The notes: generated by a model from the sequence alone, not told the origin. DNA of 7,749 bases from SMTZ1-83 sp048884925 (GCA_048884925.1 JBHLQK010000150.1:1-7749); one strand, 5' to 3'. Shown: positions 1 through 7,165, counted from the stretch's first letter. Made by a program: numbers and translations.

Positions 1-17
1 CAGTTGTTGGCATCCTA

Positions 18-1826
18 ATGACAACAGGCTATTCTCTTTTGCCAATTCCAACCATACCAGTTGCAGTTTTTCAAAACATCACATATCAGAGTCTAGCAAC
101 GCTATTTCTGGGATTGCTGGTTGCTGGCCTATTGTTGCAAGGATTGGGTTCAAGCAGGCTTAGGCAGCAGTTGGAGTCCAACTTCCCGTATGTCATCTAT
201 GGAGCTTTTGTAATTGGAGCTTTCCTAATATACAGCATTCTCGTTGGTTCAGTCCAAGCTGGATCCTATGTTTCCCGTCAGGCTAATTTCATGTCAGGAC
301 TGGCAATTCAAATCGCTCTGTTTGCAATTTTCTGGCAACTTCTCTCGGTAATGTATACTGACACCAGTAAGAGCTGGTTTGGCTTTCTTGCTGGATTAAT
401 GAATGGTTTCTTCATACCGTTTGTTGCTCTGGGTCAGATCATGGGAGGTGGCATCATCTATATTGGTTATATCTTCCTTTTGGTTGGCCAATTCAGCACA
501 TTCCTCTATTGGTGGTCACCCAATGGAAGTATCCGCGAGTTTGCCAGAACTCCCAATAAAGCAAAATTCGCATTCGGACTTAGCGGTTTCCTGACATTTG
601 TTATTGGTGCCAGTGCAGTCTTTATTGGCCCATTGACATCAATCGATGAAGTGTCAGTCTGGAGACCATGGAGCACCCTAAATCCAATTCAAGATAATGT
701 GTTCGTTACAAGTCCTGCCCTAGTATTTGCACTCTGCACTTCCATGATATTCTGGATCATGCTGGCGCCGCGGCTAGGAGCAAAAGAGCTCCAGTTGGCT
801 CATGTAGGCGAAGACATCATCAGAGGAGGCGTAAAGTGGTTCATGGTTTCCCTTGCCGCATTAGGTGTAATTACTTCTGCTCAAGCTGGAACGTTGCTTG
901 CTGGAGCTGAGGACTTTGGACTCTGGGTTGCAATTACACCCGCTGCTGTCATGTTCCTCATGGGCGCTCTCTACGCTGCAACAACGGACATCATTACCGG
1001 AATCCCACTGGCTATTACATCTATTTTCATTATGGTCCATCCTTTTGCAATCGCAGATTTTGTTATCATACCATGGATTATTGTCATCATCACTCAAGGA
1101 TTCCTGATGATTGAAACTTTCGTCCGAGGATTTACGAGCTACTCACAGGGGTCTCTCTCTGTGTTTCTAAGCATTCTTACATCCATTATATTCATAATGT
1201 TCCTTCTTGGAGGCTTTGGCCGTGGTCCGGCTGCAATTTGGCCAACTAATAATTGGTTCAATATACGGCTCTTCACAGGAATACCTGAAGCCATTCAATC
1301 ACCCACTGTGGTTGCACTACCTGCTCTTGCGCTTCTCATGCGTAATGTATCTCTAGCAGGATATTCACATGGAAGAGGATACACCGGAGGCCAGATGTTG
1401 ATGAGCATCAGCGTCATCTTTGCACTCATGATTCCAATGATTGCCTTCAATGAAGATATAAATCACGTGGCAAGCACAGCTGCAGCAGTCTTACTCGCAC
1501 TCTATGCAATCAGCTTCGTATTGGTGCTTTCACTCAATCTAAATCTCTCTTCCGAGGTAGAGGATAAGGGACATAGATTCGAGGGTCAGTTCATCAGAGT
1601 CTCATCAATGATAGGAATTGCGCTGGGCGCGATGGTCAGTTTGATTGTGATTTCATCATTTGCAGGCTTTCCTTCACCACTCGAGGTTGCTTTCGTTATC
1701 AGACTTCTAGTAACGCTAGTCGTGGGTCTTGAGATTTTATGCATCATGTCCTGGCTGGTTGCTGGTGTTAGGCTAGGTATGCTGAGAGAAGGCTTCAGCT
1801 TCACAAGAGTTGAACATAAGCTCTAG
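18..1826 (+). CDS. Polytopic integral membrane protein of unknown function, possibly 5'-truncated by the window edge
   Basis: I do not recognise the family. From the ATG at 18 the protein has 602 residues, almost entirely membrane-embedded. Hydrophobic segments lie near residues 22-41, 57-76, 95-112, 121-163 (two), 186-204, 231-249, 272-291, 303-341 (two), 344-366, 380-399, 431-449, 461-476, 484-505, 530-549 and 558-583, giving about 14-17 helices. Loops are short. The longest polar stretches are near 205-228, 250-270 and 508-526. A glycine-rich GRGYTGGQ sits at 452-459. No nucleotide-binding motif or large soluble domain is visible. The many helices suggest a transporter, channel or flippase-like role, but no substrate can be named. 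The start is uncertain: the five codons before the ATG are open and encode hydrophobic residues (VVGIL), and there is no Shine-Dalgarno sequence, so the gene probably begins left of the window. It ends with TAG, and the next gene is convergent. Confidence 0.8.
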   Translation: MTTGYSLLPIPTIPVAVFQNITYQSLATLFLGLLVAGLLLQGLGSSRLRQQLESNFPYVIYGAFVIGAFLIYSILVGSVQAGSYVSRQANFMSGLAIQIALFAIFWQLLSVMYTDTSKSWFGFLAGLMNGFFIPFVALGQIMGGGIIYIGYIFLLVGQFSTFLYWWSPNGSIREFARTPNKAKFAFGLSGFLTFVIGASAVFIGPLTSIDEVSVWRPWSTLNPIQDNVFVTSPALVFALCTSMIFWIMLAPRLGAKELQLAHVGEDIIRGGVKWFMVSLAALGVITSAQAGTLLAGAEDFGLWVAITPAAVMFLMGALYAATTDIITGIPLAITSIFIMVHPFAIADFVIIPWIIVIITQGFLMIETFVRGFTSYSQGSLSVFLSILTSIIFIMFLLGGFGRGPAAIWPTNNWFNIRLFTGIPEAIQSPTVVALPALALLMRNVSLAGYSHGRGYTGGQMLMSISVIFALMIPMIAFNEDINHVASTAAAVLLALYAISFVLVLSLNLNLSSEVEDKGHRFEGQFIRVSSMIGIALGAMVSLIVISSFAGFPSPLEVAFVIRLLVTLVVGLEILCIMSWLVAGVRLGMLREGFSFTRVEHKL

Positions 1827-1846
1827 AGTAACCAGTTGAATCCACT

Positions 1847-1874
1847 CCTGAGGATTTGGAAAAGAACCCTCAGG
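1847..1874. repeat. Small inverted repeat just after the first gene
   Basis: A perfect 7-bp inverted repeat, CCTGAGG at 1847-1853 and CCTCAGG at 1868-1874, encloses a 14-base A-rich spacer. It begins 20 bases after the stop of the polytopic membrane protein gene. It could form a weak hairpin in the 3' end of that transcript. No T-run follows, so it is not a canonical terminator, and archaeal termination does not usually need a hairpin. Confidence 0.35.
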
Positions 1875-1883
1875 TCTATAGAA

Positions 1884-1912
1884 GCCTAGCGCTATTCCGA
1901 ATAGCTTTAGGT
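1884..1912. repeat. 29-nt hairpin-forming inverted repeat in the intergenic region
   Basis: The core GCTATT (1891-1896) pairs with AATAGC (1900-1905) around a CCG loop. After one C/T mismatch the stem continues with CCTAG (1885-1889) pairing to TTAGG (1907-1911, one G-U pair). This gives 6 bp plus 4 bp plus wobble pairs. It is the strongest secondary structure I see in the 276-base gap between convergent genes. Its right arm runs into AGGTGA (1909-1914), a Shine-Dalgarno-like string just before an ATG at 1917. It may be a transcript-end structure, a fold masking that string, or an unannotated RNA. The sequence alone does not decide. Confidence 0.5.
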
Positions 1913-2102
1913 GAGTATGGAATCCACAACTCTTGTATATGCATCCGCTAAGGTGATAATGATAACATCAAAACTCCAATTCAGAAGCATGATTATGATC
2001 TCTGAGGCTAGGAGCTTGGCATATACTCATATGTCACCTGAGAAGAGTTGAAGATCGTTCAGCCATTCAGGTATCCATAAAATGAAGTTCTAGCGTGAGT
2101 CA

Positions 2103-2810
2103 CTAATTTCCAAACGACAGCCAATCGTCAACCACGCGTCCTGCAATTTCAGGAACATCAGTAATTATTCCATTTACACCCCACTCCAGCATTCTAAGCA
2201 TATCAGCTTCATCATCAACTACCCAAACGTTGACTCTCAGCCCCTCCCCACGAGCTTGCTCTACCAGGTCCTTGGTGACATCTTCTAGGAATGGATGAAT
2301 CGCATCTGCCCCAATATTCAATGTGTGCTGCAGAATATTCTCCATCCCGGGCTGAAAGAGAGCCCCTGTCTTTACATCCTTGTTCAGTTCCTTTATAATT
2401 TCAATAGACAGAAGATAGAACGAAGAGATAATGACGGAGTCTATCATCTTTCTTTCAACTACCAATTCCACTATAGACTCTTCGATGCCAATGGATTTGA
2501 GGTCAATATTAATACCCATTTTCCCCTCAGCCAAATCAAACACTTCGCTAAGAAGAGGCACTCTTTGACCATCACCTGCGTCCAATCGCCTGATCTCTTC
2601 AAGAGTAAGTTCTTCTACCCTTCCTACTCCATTGGTCGTAGATGACACATCTGGATCATGGATGCAGACCATGTGGCCATCTGCAGTTCCCCACACGTCC
2701 ACCTCAACCATGTCAGCTCCTGATTCCATCGCAATTGCATAGGACTTCAGAGTATTCTCTGGAGCCGCCTTGGGCGATCCACGATGCCCCATGACCAATA
2801 TATCTCTCAT
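2103..2810 (-). CDS. Glycerophosphodiester phosphodiesterase
   Basis: This cytoplasmic enzyme of 235 residues should hydrolyse glycerophosphodiesters, from deacylated or de-alkylated phospholipid headgroups, to a glycerol phosphate and an alcohol. The family is a metal-dependent TIM barrel of the PLC-like phosphodiesterase group. Visible signatures in order: GHRG at 8-11 (catalytic His9), PENT at 17-20, the metal-ligand pair E36 and D38, HDP at 51-53 (second catalytic His51) followed by TTNG at 58-61, LDAG at 76-79, VPLL at 84-87, an IDLK strand at 102-105, VWVVDD at 195-200 and TDVPE at 217-221. Length is normal for the single-domain cytosolic form, and there is no signal peptide. Many members have Glu where this one has D103, which is conservative. 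The start is supported by GAGGTG on the minus strand (2821-2826), 10 bases ahead. It lies 41 bases after the zinc-module membrane protein gene, with no promoter visible between, so the two are probably co-transcribed. Substrate specificity cannot be read from sequence. Confidence 0.93.
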   Translation of the reverse strand: MRDILVMGHRGSPKAAPENTLKSYAIAMESGADMVEVDVWGTADGHMVCIHDPDVSSTTNGVGRVEELTLEEIRRLDAGDGQRVPLLSEVFDLAEGKMGINIDLKSIGIEESIVELVVERKMIDSVIISSFYLLSIEIIKELNKDVKTGALFQPGMENILQHTLNIGADAIHPFLEDVTKDLVEQARGEGLRVNVWVVDDEADMLRMLEWGVNGIITDVPEIAGRVVDDWLSFGN

Positions 2811-2851
2811 TAGATGTCTACACCTCGATAAGCAAAGGTTCCTCGCTGTTT

Positions 2852-3148
2852 CTAATCATCCTGACGGGCAAGGCCGGTTCCGCCGCATCTCGGGCAGGTT
2901 TCCACTTCATCACCTGAGCCGATAATGCCTGTTCCCTTACAGTAGTAACAGTCATCTCTGGGCAAGTCAATAGAGGCATCTATCTCCTTTGCTAAAGCTG
3001 TCCCCACCCCAATTAGTACAACTCCTATGAACATGTTAAGAAGCGCAAAAAAGTAGAGGTCATTAAAATACAAAAGCAGGACCAATGAAATCACAAATAG
3101 CAGAACACCAATTGTGGCAACTAAAAGACCTCTCTTCTTCCGTACCAT
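2852..3148 (-). CDS. Small two-TM membrane protein with a DnaJ-like CxxCxGxG zinc module
   Basis: This is a 98-residue protein with a basic N-terminus (MVRKKRG), two closely spaced membrane helices at about 7-28 and 30-52, and a soluble tail. The tail carries C67-YY-C70-KGTG and C85-PR-C88-GGTG, two copies of the CxxCxGxG motif. DnaJ/Hsp40 cysteine-rich domains have four such motifs binding two zinc ions; two copies would bind one zinc. There is no J domain, so it is not a complete co-chaperone. With both termini inside, the zinc module would face the cytoplasm, perhaps for protein binding or membrane anchoring of a partner. I chose the ATG at 3148 because GGGTG (3155-3159, minus strand) lies 6 bases upstream and the TATA box is about 60 bases away. 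An in-frame ATG at 3172 would add eight residues (106 in total) but has no ribosome site. It is first in a probable operon with the phosphodiesterase. Its function is unknown. Confidence 0.8.
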   Translation of the reverse strand: MVRKKRGLLVATIGVLLFVISLVLLLYFNDLYFFALLNMFIGVVLIGVGTALAKEIDASIDLPRDDCYYCKGTGIIGSGDEVETCPRCGGTGLARQDD

Positions 3149-3203
3149 CTTTAGCACCCAGGTCGATGCCATTACAGGCTTCTAATAGCGGGCGAGAGGT
3201 CCT

Positions 3204-3210
3204 CTTTATA
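3204..3210 (-). promoter_or_regulatory. TATA box for the zinc-module protein / phosphodiesterase unit
   Basis: Read on the minus strand, this is GTATAAA followed by G, close to the archaeal TATA-box consensus. Transcription would begin roughly 25 bases downstream, near 3180. That leaves a leader of about 30 bases before the ATG at 3148, with room for its GGGTG ribosome site, but only a few bases before the ATG at 3172. An 11-bp palindrome (3195-3205) abuts the element on its downstream side. Confidence 0.5.
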
Positions 3211-3288
3211 CATTGTGGCTTGAATCAGTTGGCATGGACAAGAGATAATAGCCATGACGAGCTGTAAATGAAGCTAGCGTGATGCTGC

Positions 3289-4203
3289 ATGTCAAGAGCA
3301 GATCTTTTCGGGAAGTACACCCAACTGTACCAGAAGACAAGGGCCAGAGAAATAGTGCCAGAAGGATCCTTCGTTAGGCAGCTAAGCGATATAATGCGTC
3401 TGGGTTTAGATATTGGAGTATTCTTCAAGTCCACACGAAAAAAGCCAGTTCAGGTGTTCATGGGCAATCCAATTCCATTTGAAGTTGCCAAGCAAGAGGG
3501 CTTTCTTGAAACCGAGGATGACACATTTCTATGTCGAACGATTCTGTCTGACATAAGGTCACTTGAATATCTGAAGGTAGCAATTTCTGCAGGTTTTCTC
3601 CTTGATGCGTATCAAGAGCGTGTTGATTTCCTGAAGAAGTGCCAGCGTATAATCGATGTACTTGTTCGCAAAGCAAGAAATGTAGTCCATATGGGCGACT
3701 TCACTCCATTTCATTTTGACAGTAGGGTGTCCACACTCAAGGATTTCTTGACGAAGACACTCAAGATGGATGACATATCTGTCGAAGCCGCATCCATTGC
3801 ATTTCGGGTTGCAGATCCACTCTATATCACTTTGACTGGAAACGACATCATTGTCATGGGCGATGAGAGTGCCGTCCCACATGGAGTGTTCTATTTCGTT
3901 GGAGGAATCGGCTACACTTTCGACAAGAAGCTTGGAGCGGTAAATGAAGAACGCCTCTTTAGAACAACAGAAGACCTGTCACAATTTGGAATTGACAAGG
4001 CATTCATCGAAACGAAGATATCTCAAGTAACAGAAGACTTTCAGAACAGCCTTCACTCGCTCATTTTCTCAGATGCGTGGAAGAAAAGCACAGCCAAACC
4101 GCTGTGTGTGAACTTTGGCGGTGACATACTGATAAGAGCAGAGCCTACGAGTGAGATTTGGATGGGCGTCTTCGAGGTCTATCTCAAATCGCCTAAATCA
4201 TGA
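3289..4203 (+). CDS. Uncharacterised soluble protein
   Basis: I do not recognise this 304-residue protein. It has no signal peptide and no convincing membrane helix; the most hydrophobic short stretches are near 35-46 and 97-106. It appears to be mixed alpha/beta. The N-terminal third is basic and helical. Residues 52-66 have a strand-turn look ending in GNPIPFEVAK. Residues 84-130 are strongly helical, and the C-terminal half alternates strands and turns (for example GVFYFVGGIGYTF at 199-211 and NFGGDILIRAEP at 275-286). Three cysteines (82, 118, 273) are scattered and do not form a zinc motif. No nucleotide-binding loop, HTH or known catalytic triad is evident. The ATG is preceded by a weak ribosome site, GTGAT, 5 bases upstream. 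The gene is divergent from the zinc-module gene across 140 bases (to the ATG at 3148). Its last 11 bases overlap the tail of the convergent five-TM gene. Codon use looks like its neighbours, so I see no sign of recent transfer. Confidence 0.8.
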   Translation: MSRADLFGKYTQLYQKTRAREIVPEGSFVRQLSDIMRLGLDIGVFFKSTRKKPVQVFMGNPIPFEVAKQEGFLETEDDTFLCRTILSDIRSLEYLKVAISAGFLLDAYQERVDFLKKCQRIIDVLVRKARNVVHMGDFTPFHFDSRVSTLKDFLTKTLKMDDISVEAASIAFRVADPLYITLTGNDIIVMGDESAVPHGVFYFVGGIGYTFDKKLGAVNEERLFRTTEDLSQFGIDKAFIETKISQVTEDFQNSLHSLIFSDAWKKSTAKPLCVNFGGDILIRAEPTSEIWMGVFEVYLKSPKS

Positions 4204-5782
4204 TCAAATCAAACGAGTCAATGGCTATGAATACAGCTCGGAAAGCGTAGATTCTAAACGTGTAAGTAACACCAACTTGTGTAACATCATCTATTGCCTC
4301 CATAAGGTCGCCGACTGCTTCTTGGCCAAATGCAGTAATTAGCAGAGGAAGCGACTGCAGAGTCAAGGAGGTAACTCCATTTCCTCCAGCTATCACCAAG
4401 TCCTCTGCTATTCCCTGGAGAGTGTTGTACACAAGATTGGGCCTGGAGTTGGTGTCAGTCCCGTTGCCAACAGCCCCAAGTCGCATGGACCAAGCAGGAC
4501 CATATTGTGCAATTGATCTTGAAAATGAATAAGAGAGGTACTCTCCAACATCGCCTTCCATCTCGTAGGAGAATCCTGACCTGGAACAGTCAACCTGTAC
4601 TTTATCCCACTGAGACAGGATTGGAACTGTTTGACCACAGACTTTCATTGCCACACTATCGAAATCTTGAAGATCATCAAGAACGAAAGACTCTATCAAT
4701 ACTCCAGAACTCAAGTCCAGTGATTCGGATTCACTGACAAGATTTGCAGCATAGGTTTCCAAAGCGTTTGAATCAATAGCATCCAGCGACGAGCGGAGCA
4801 GACTAGAAAAACCAGGCAGATTCAAGTTTCGAATCATCGCCATTAGTAATTGCCATTCAGCATCTGACAATGTCATATCAAAATAGATGCAATAGGGAAC
4901 TTGTGTCATATTCAAGCTGTCCAATTCACTAGCAAGAAACTGCAGCGATTCCAAATGGGACTGATAGACTGCTTGAATAACAGATGCAGTACCAAGTGAG
5001 ATCGGTTCATCTTCAAAGAAGGACTCTCTAGGTGCGGTCATTGTAATTGTGTATGTGACTGTAGATTGGTTGAGAACAGTCAACCAGTCCCTTAAACGAT
5101 TCATTGAATCAGTATCCCCCTCCAGTAAATGGAGGTCAACTGAAACACTACTAGAGCTTAGATTTTGTAGAAGTGATGTGCTGGGATTCAGGTCAATGTA
5201 AGCGAAATCAAAATCAGCTAGAGGGACCTCAAGGGCTAGGTTCATCTCATTGATAGGCTCAATCAAAGCTAGGGGTGTCTGCCCCAATGCCAGTGTAGCT
5301 ATTGGGAAACTCAAACCAAGAAGGTTGATGATGAGGATTATTGCACATGTCTTTCTATCAACTTGGCGAATGCTGGTCTTCGATCGAAATCGTCCCATAA
5401 TGAAGATAATGAATAAAGCAAAGGCATTCAGAGTAAGAAAGATAATGAACCCACGCACAAGGGTTGAAAGGATGCCAAAGAAGACACTTGCAATTAGCAG
5501 AATGACAAAGTTGAATGGAGCATATCGATCCTTATAATATGCTCTCACCATAAGTGGAAGAAGTATCATGAGAGGAAGAATGTATAGCATAACTGGCAAT
5601 GAATCGAGAACCCCAATCCCTGCCAAGGACATACGAATCGTTACTGAAACCATTGTATAAAGAATCAAAGATATATTTAGAACCAGAACCAGAGTTGTGA
5701 ACACATGTAGCCAGATATCCAACCTGATATTGGACCGTATTCTTGCTCTGAACGTTCTGCGTCTTTCGATAAACCCGCTCAT
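4193..5782 (-). CDS. Five-TM membrane protein with large extracellular C-terminal domain, unknown function
   Basis: From the ATG at 5782 the protein has 529 residues. A very basic N-terminus (ERRRTFRARIR) precedes five predicted helices near 24-46, 61-79, 90-108, 111-130 and 146-167. Basic residues in the N-terminus, the 2-3 loop (RAYYKDR) and the 4-5 loop (GRFRSKTSIRQVDRK) place those regions inside, so residues 168-529 should lie outside. That domain has four N-glycosylation sequons (Asn 207, 238, 291, 440) and three cysteines (298, 382, 399). Strands rich in V, T and Y alternate with helices, so an alpha/beta barrel is possible but unproven. No catalytic motif is recognisable. The frame can be extended to a TTG at 5851 (552 residues). 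I prefer the ATG because the extension would leave only 28 bases for two divergent promoters, and because the ATG gives a normal positively charged start. Neither start has a good ribosome site. Surface sensing, adhesion or glycan handling are guesses. Confidence 0.78.
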   Translation of the reverse strand: MSGFIERRRTFRARIRSNIRLDIWLHVFTTLVLVLNISLILYTMVSVTIRMSLAGIGVLDSLPVMLYILPLMILLPLMVRAYYKDRYAPFNFVILLIASVFFGILSTLVRGFIIFLTLNAFALFIIFIMGRFRSKTSIRQVDRKTCAIILIINLLGLSFPIATLALGQTPLALIEPINEMNLALEVPLADFDFAYIDLNPSTSLLQNLSSSSVSVDLHLLEGDTDSMNRLRDWLTVLNQSTVTYTITMTAPRESFFEDEPISLGTASVIQAVYQSHLESLQFLASELDSLNMTQVPYCIYFDMTLSDAEWQLLMAMIRNLNLPGFSSLLRSSLDAIDSNALETYAANLVSESESLDLSSGVLIESFVLDDLQDFDSVAMKVCGQTVPILSQWDKVQVDCSRSGFSYEMEGDVGEYLSYSFSRSIAQYGPAWSMRLGAVGNGTDTNSRPNLVYNTLQGIAEDLVIAGGNGVTSLTLQSLPLLITAFGQEAVGDLMEAIDDVTQVGVTYTFRIYAFRAVFIAIDSFDLIMI

Positions 5783-5824
5783 CAACCGTCTGGTTTTGAT
5801 GCGGCATCGAGCACATAAGCTTCC

Positions 5825-5832
5825 CGATAAAG
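5825..5832 (+). promoter_or_regulatory. Possible TATA-like element for the reductase gene
   Basis: GATAAAGC lies about 50 bases ahead of the GTG start of the geranylgeranyl-reductase-type gene, so a transcript starting 25 bases downstream would have a leader of roughly 20-25 bases. The match to the archaeal TATA consensus is weak. It would fall inside the divergent gene only if that gene used its TTG start at 5851. Confidence 0.25.
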
Positions 5833-5879
5833 CAAAACGCAAAATAGCCAACAGTCCTTGATAGAGCTAGGTTTGGCAT

Positions 5880-7076
5880 GTGTATGATGTAGCTATTATT
5901 GGGGCTGGCCCAAGCGGATCAACAACTGCTAGATATCTAGCGAAGCTTGGATATGATGTGTGTCTGATTGACAAGAGCCGCTTTCCCCGTGACAAGCCTT
6001 GCGGAGGTGGATTCTCCCCGCGCTTGGTTGATGAGTTTCCGCATCTAAAGAGACGACAAGGAGATTTTCTGAAAGGCGTGTGCCAAGTGGGGGTTCTTCA
6101 TTCCTCCAACCGAAAGACCGTACTTCGGGGACGAGCGGATATGGCTGTGGCTTTAAGAAAAGACTTTGACAACATACTTCTAGAATCAGCTCTGGAATAC
6201 GGTGTTGAACCCAAGCTTGGCAATAGGGCAAAATCAGTACAGATAGATGCAGAATCTGCGAAAGTTGAATTGGCACATGGAAATGCTGTGGTGGCTCATG
6301 CGATAGTAGGCGCCGATGGTGCAACAAGCATGGTAGCTCGAACGACGGGATTGAATGTTAGATGGCCATCTGATTCCATAACTGCATGCAGAGTCGTTGA
6401 AATGCCCACCAAAACTGAGGACATAATCGATAGATATTCTGAGGAACTAGAATATCATTTCTTCGCAAACCTTGGAGGCTTACCGGGTTATGGCTGGATT
6501 TTTCCCAAACTGGATACGATTAATGTGGGCCTCGGAATAGTTGGTAAATATGCGAAGGGTCTACCACGTTATTTTGAATCATTCATCAAGATGCTAAGGC
6601 GTGATGGCTATATCCGCAAGTCAGTAGATCTCAGCGCATCAAAAGGGGCACTACTACCCACTGGTGGAACAATTGCCAAATCCTACTCACAGCGTTGCCT
6701 ACTCATTGGCGATTCTGCTGGCATGGTCAACCCTATAACAGGAGGCGGAATTGCTCACGCAATGGTAGCAGGCAAGATTGCCGCTGCAGTTCTAGCTAGA
6801 AATCTCGAAAATGATGCTCTAGAAGATTCGGACCTAAGCAGGTACCAGACACTATGGATGACGGAATTTGGGAAGGAAATAAAGTCACAATTGATTGTAC
6901 AAAAAGTATTCACTGGTGTCTTTGCCGATACACTGTTCGAAATTGGCGCTAGGGATTCAGTGCTCCAGAATACTGTGTCCGCAATAATGTCTGAAGCTTC
7001 TGGTGATAGAAGTGATGCATATCGTCTTTTTGGCCGATTCCTCTATGTATGCCTACGAGAAGCCTTCACACCATAA
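5880..7076 (+). CDS. Geranylgeranyl reductase family FAD-dependent oxidoreductase
   Basis: This flavoenzyme of 398 residues, normal for the family, probably reduces the double bonds of geranylgeranyl chains in archaeal ether lipids (digeranylgeranylglycerophospholipid reductase type), acting at the inner membrane face. It opens with an FAD-binding Rossmann fold: GAGPSG at 8-13 and D31 ending the second strand. The active-site KPCGGG at 39-44 follows, with the conserved Cys41. GADGATS is at 144-150. YGWIFP at 204-209 followed by GLG at 217-219 fits the family motif YxWxFPx(7-8)GxG, which contacts the lipid substrate. GDSAGMVNPITGGGI at 277-291 is the second FAD motif. All key motifs are intact. 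The start is GTG; it places the Rossmann strand (YDVAIIGAG) at the N-terminus, and AGGT lies 10-7 bases upstream. It is divergent from the five-TM gene and convergent with the phosphoribosyltransferase. Relatives act on chlorophyll side chains or as halogenase-like monooxygenases, but the Cys and YxWxFP motifs favour the lipid role. Confidence 0.92.
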   Translation: MYDVAIIGAGPSGSTTARYLAKLGYDVCLIDKSRFPRDKPCGGGFSPRLVDEFPHLKRRQGDFLKGVCQVGVLHSSNRKTVLRGRADMAVALRKDFDNILLESALEYGVEPKLGNRAKSVQIDAESAKVELAHGNAVVAHAIVGADGATSMVARTTGLNVRWPSDSITACRVVEMPTKTEDIIDRYSEELEYHFFANLGGLPGYGWIFPKLDTINVGLGIVGKYAKGLPRYFESFIKMLRRDGYIRKSVDLSASKGALLPTGGTIAKSYSQRCLLIGDSAGMVNPITGGGIAHAMVAGKIAAAVLARNLENDALEDSDLSRYQTLWMTEFGKEIKSQLIVQKVFTGVFADTLFEIGARDSVLQNTVSAIMSEASGDRSDAYRLFGRFLYVCLREAFTP

Positions 7077-7165
7077 AATTTGCTCAGATACATATCCGAT
7101 GCAGCACATGATTTGCTGTTCAAGAACCTGCGGCACTTAATTGGATAGCTGCAATTATTGTAGGC

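Noticed and set aside
861..1097. Minus-strand 78-codon open frame inside the first membrane protein gene
   Set aside because: It lies wholly within a strongly coding hydrophobic gene and its composition (many Ser, Asp, Asn, Cys) is what the reverse complement of membrane-helix codons gives.
1951..2005. Possible archaeal C/D box guide RNA (GTGATAA and ATGATTA as C/C' boxes, CTGA at 2002-2005 as D box)
   Set aside because: Both C-like boxes have a mismatch, the second lies only six bases from the D box so there is no room for a guide, no clear D' box exists, and the flanks do not form the expected terminal stem.
3268..3282. Four-codon upstream frame (ATG...TGA) just before the unknown soluble gene
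   Set aside because: Too short to support as a gene; frames of this length occur by chance and no ribosome site precedes it.
5532..5879. Alternative minus-strand frame of 115 codons over the N-terminal part of the five-TM gene
   Set aside because: It overlaps the helix-coding part of the five-TM gene in another frame, and its translation shows no domain or membrane pattern.
5929..6327. Minus-strand 132-codon frame opposite the reductase gene
   Set aside because: The plus strand there encodes intact FAD and Cys motifs of a known family; the antisense translation has no recognisable feature.
7138..7157. Inverted repeat TAATTG/CAATTA between the two convergent right-hand genes as a terminator
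   Set aside because: The stem is only six AT-rich base pairs, no T-run follows on either strand, and archaeal terminators do not depend on such hairpins.
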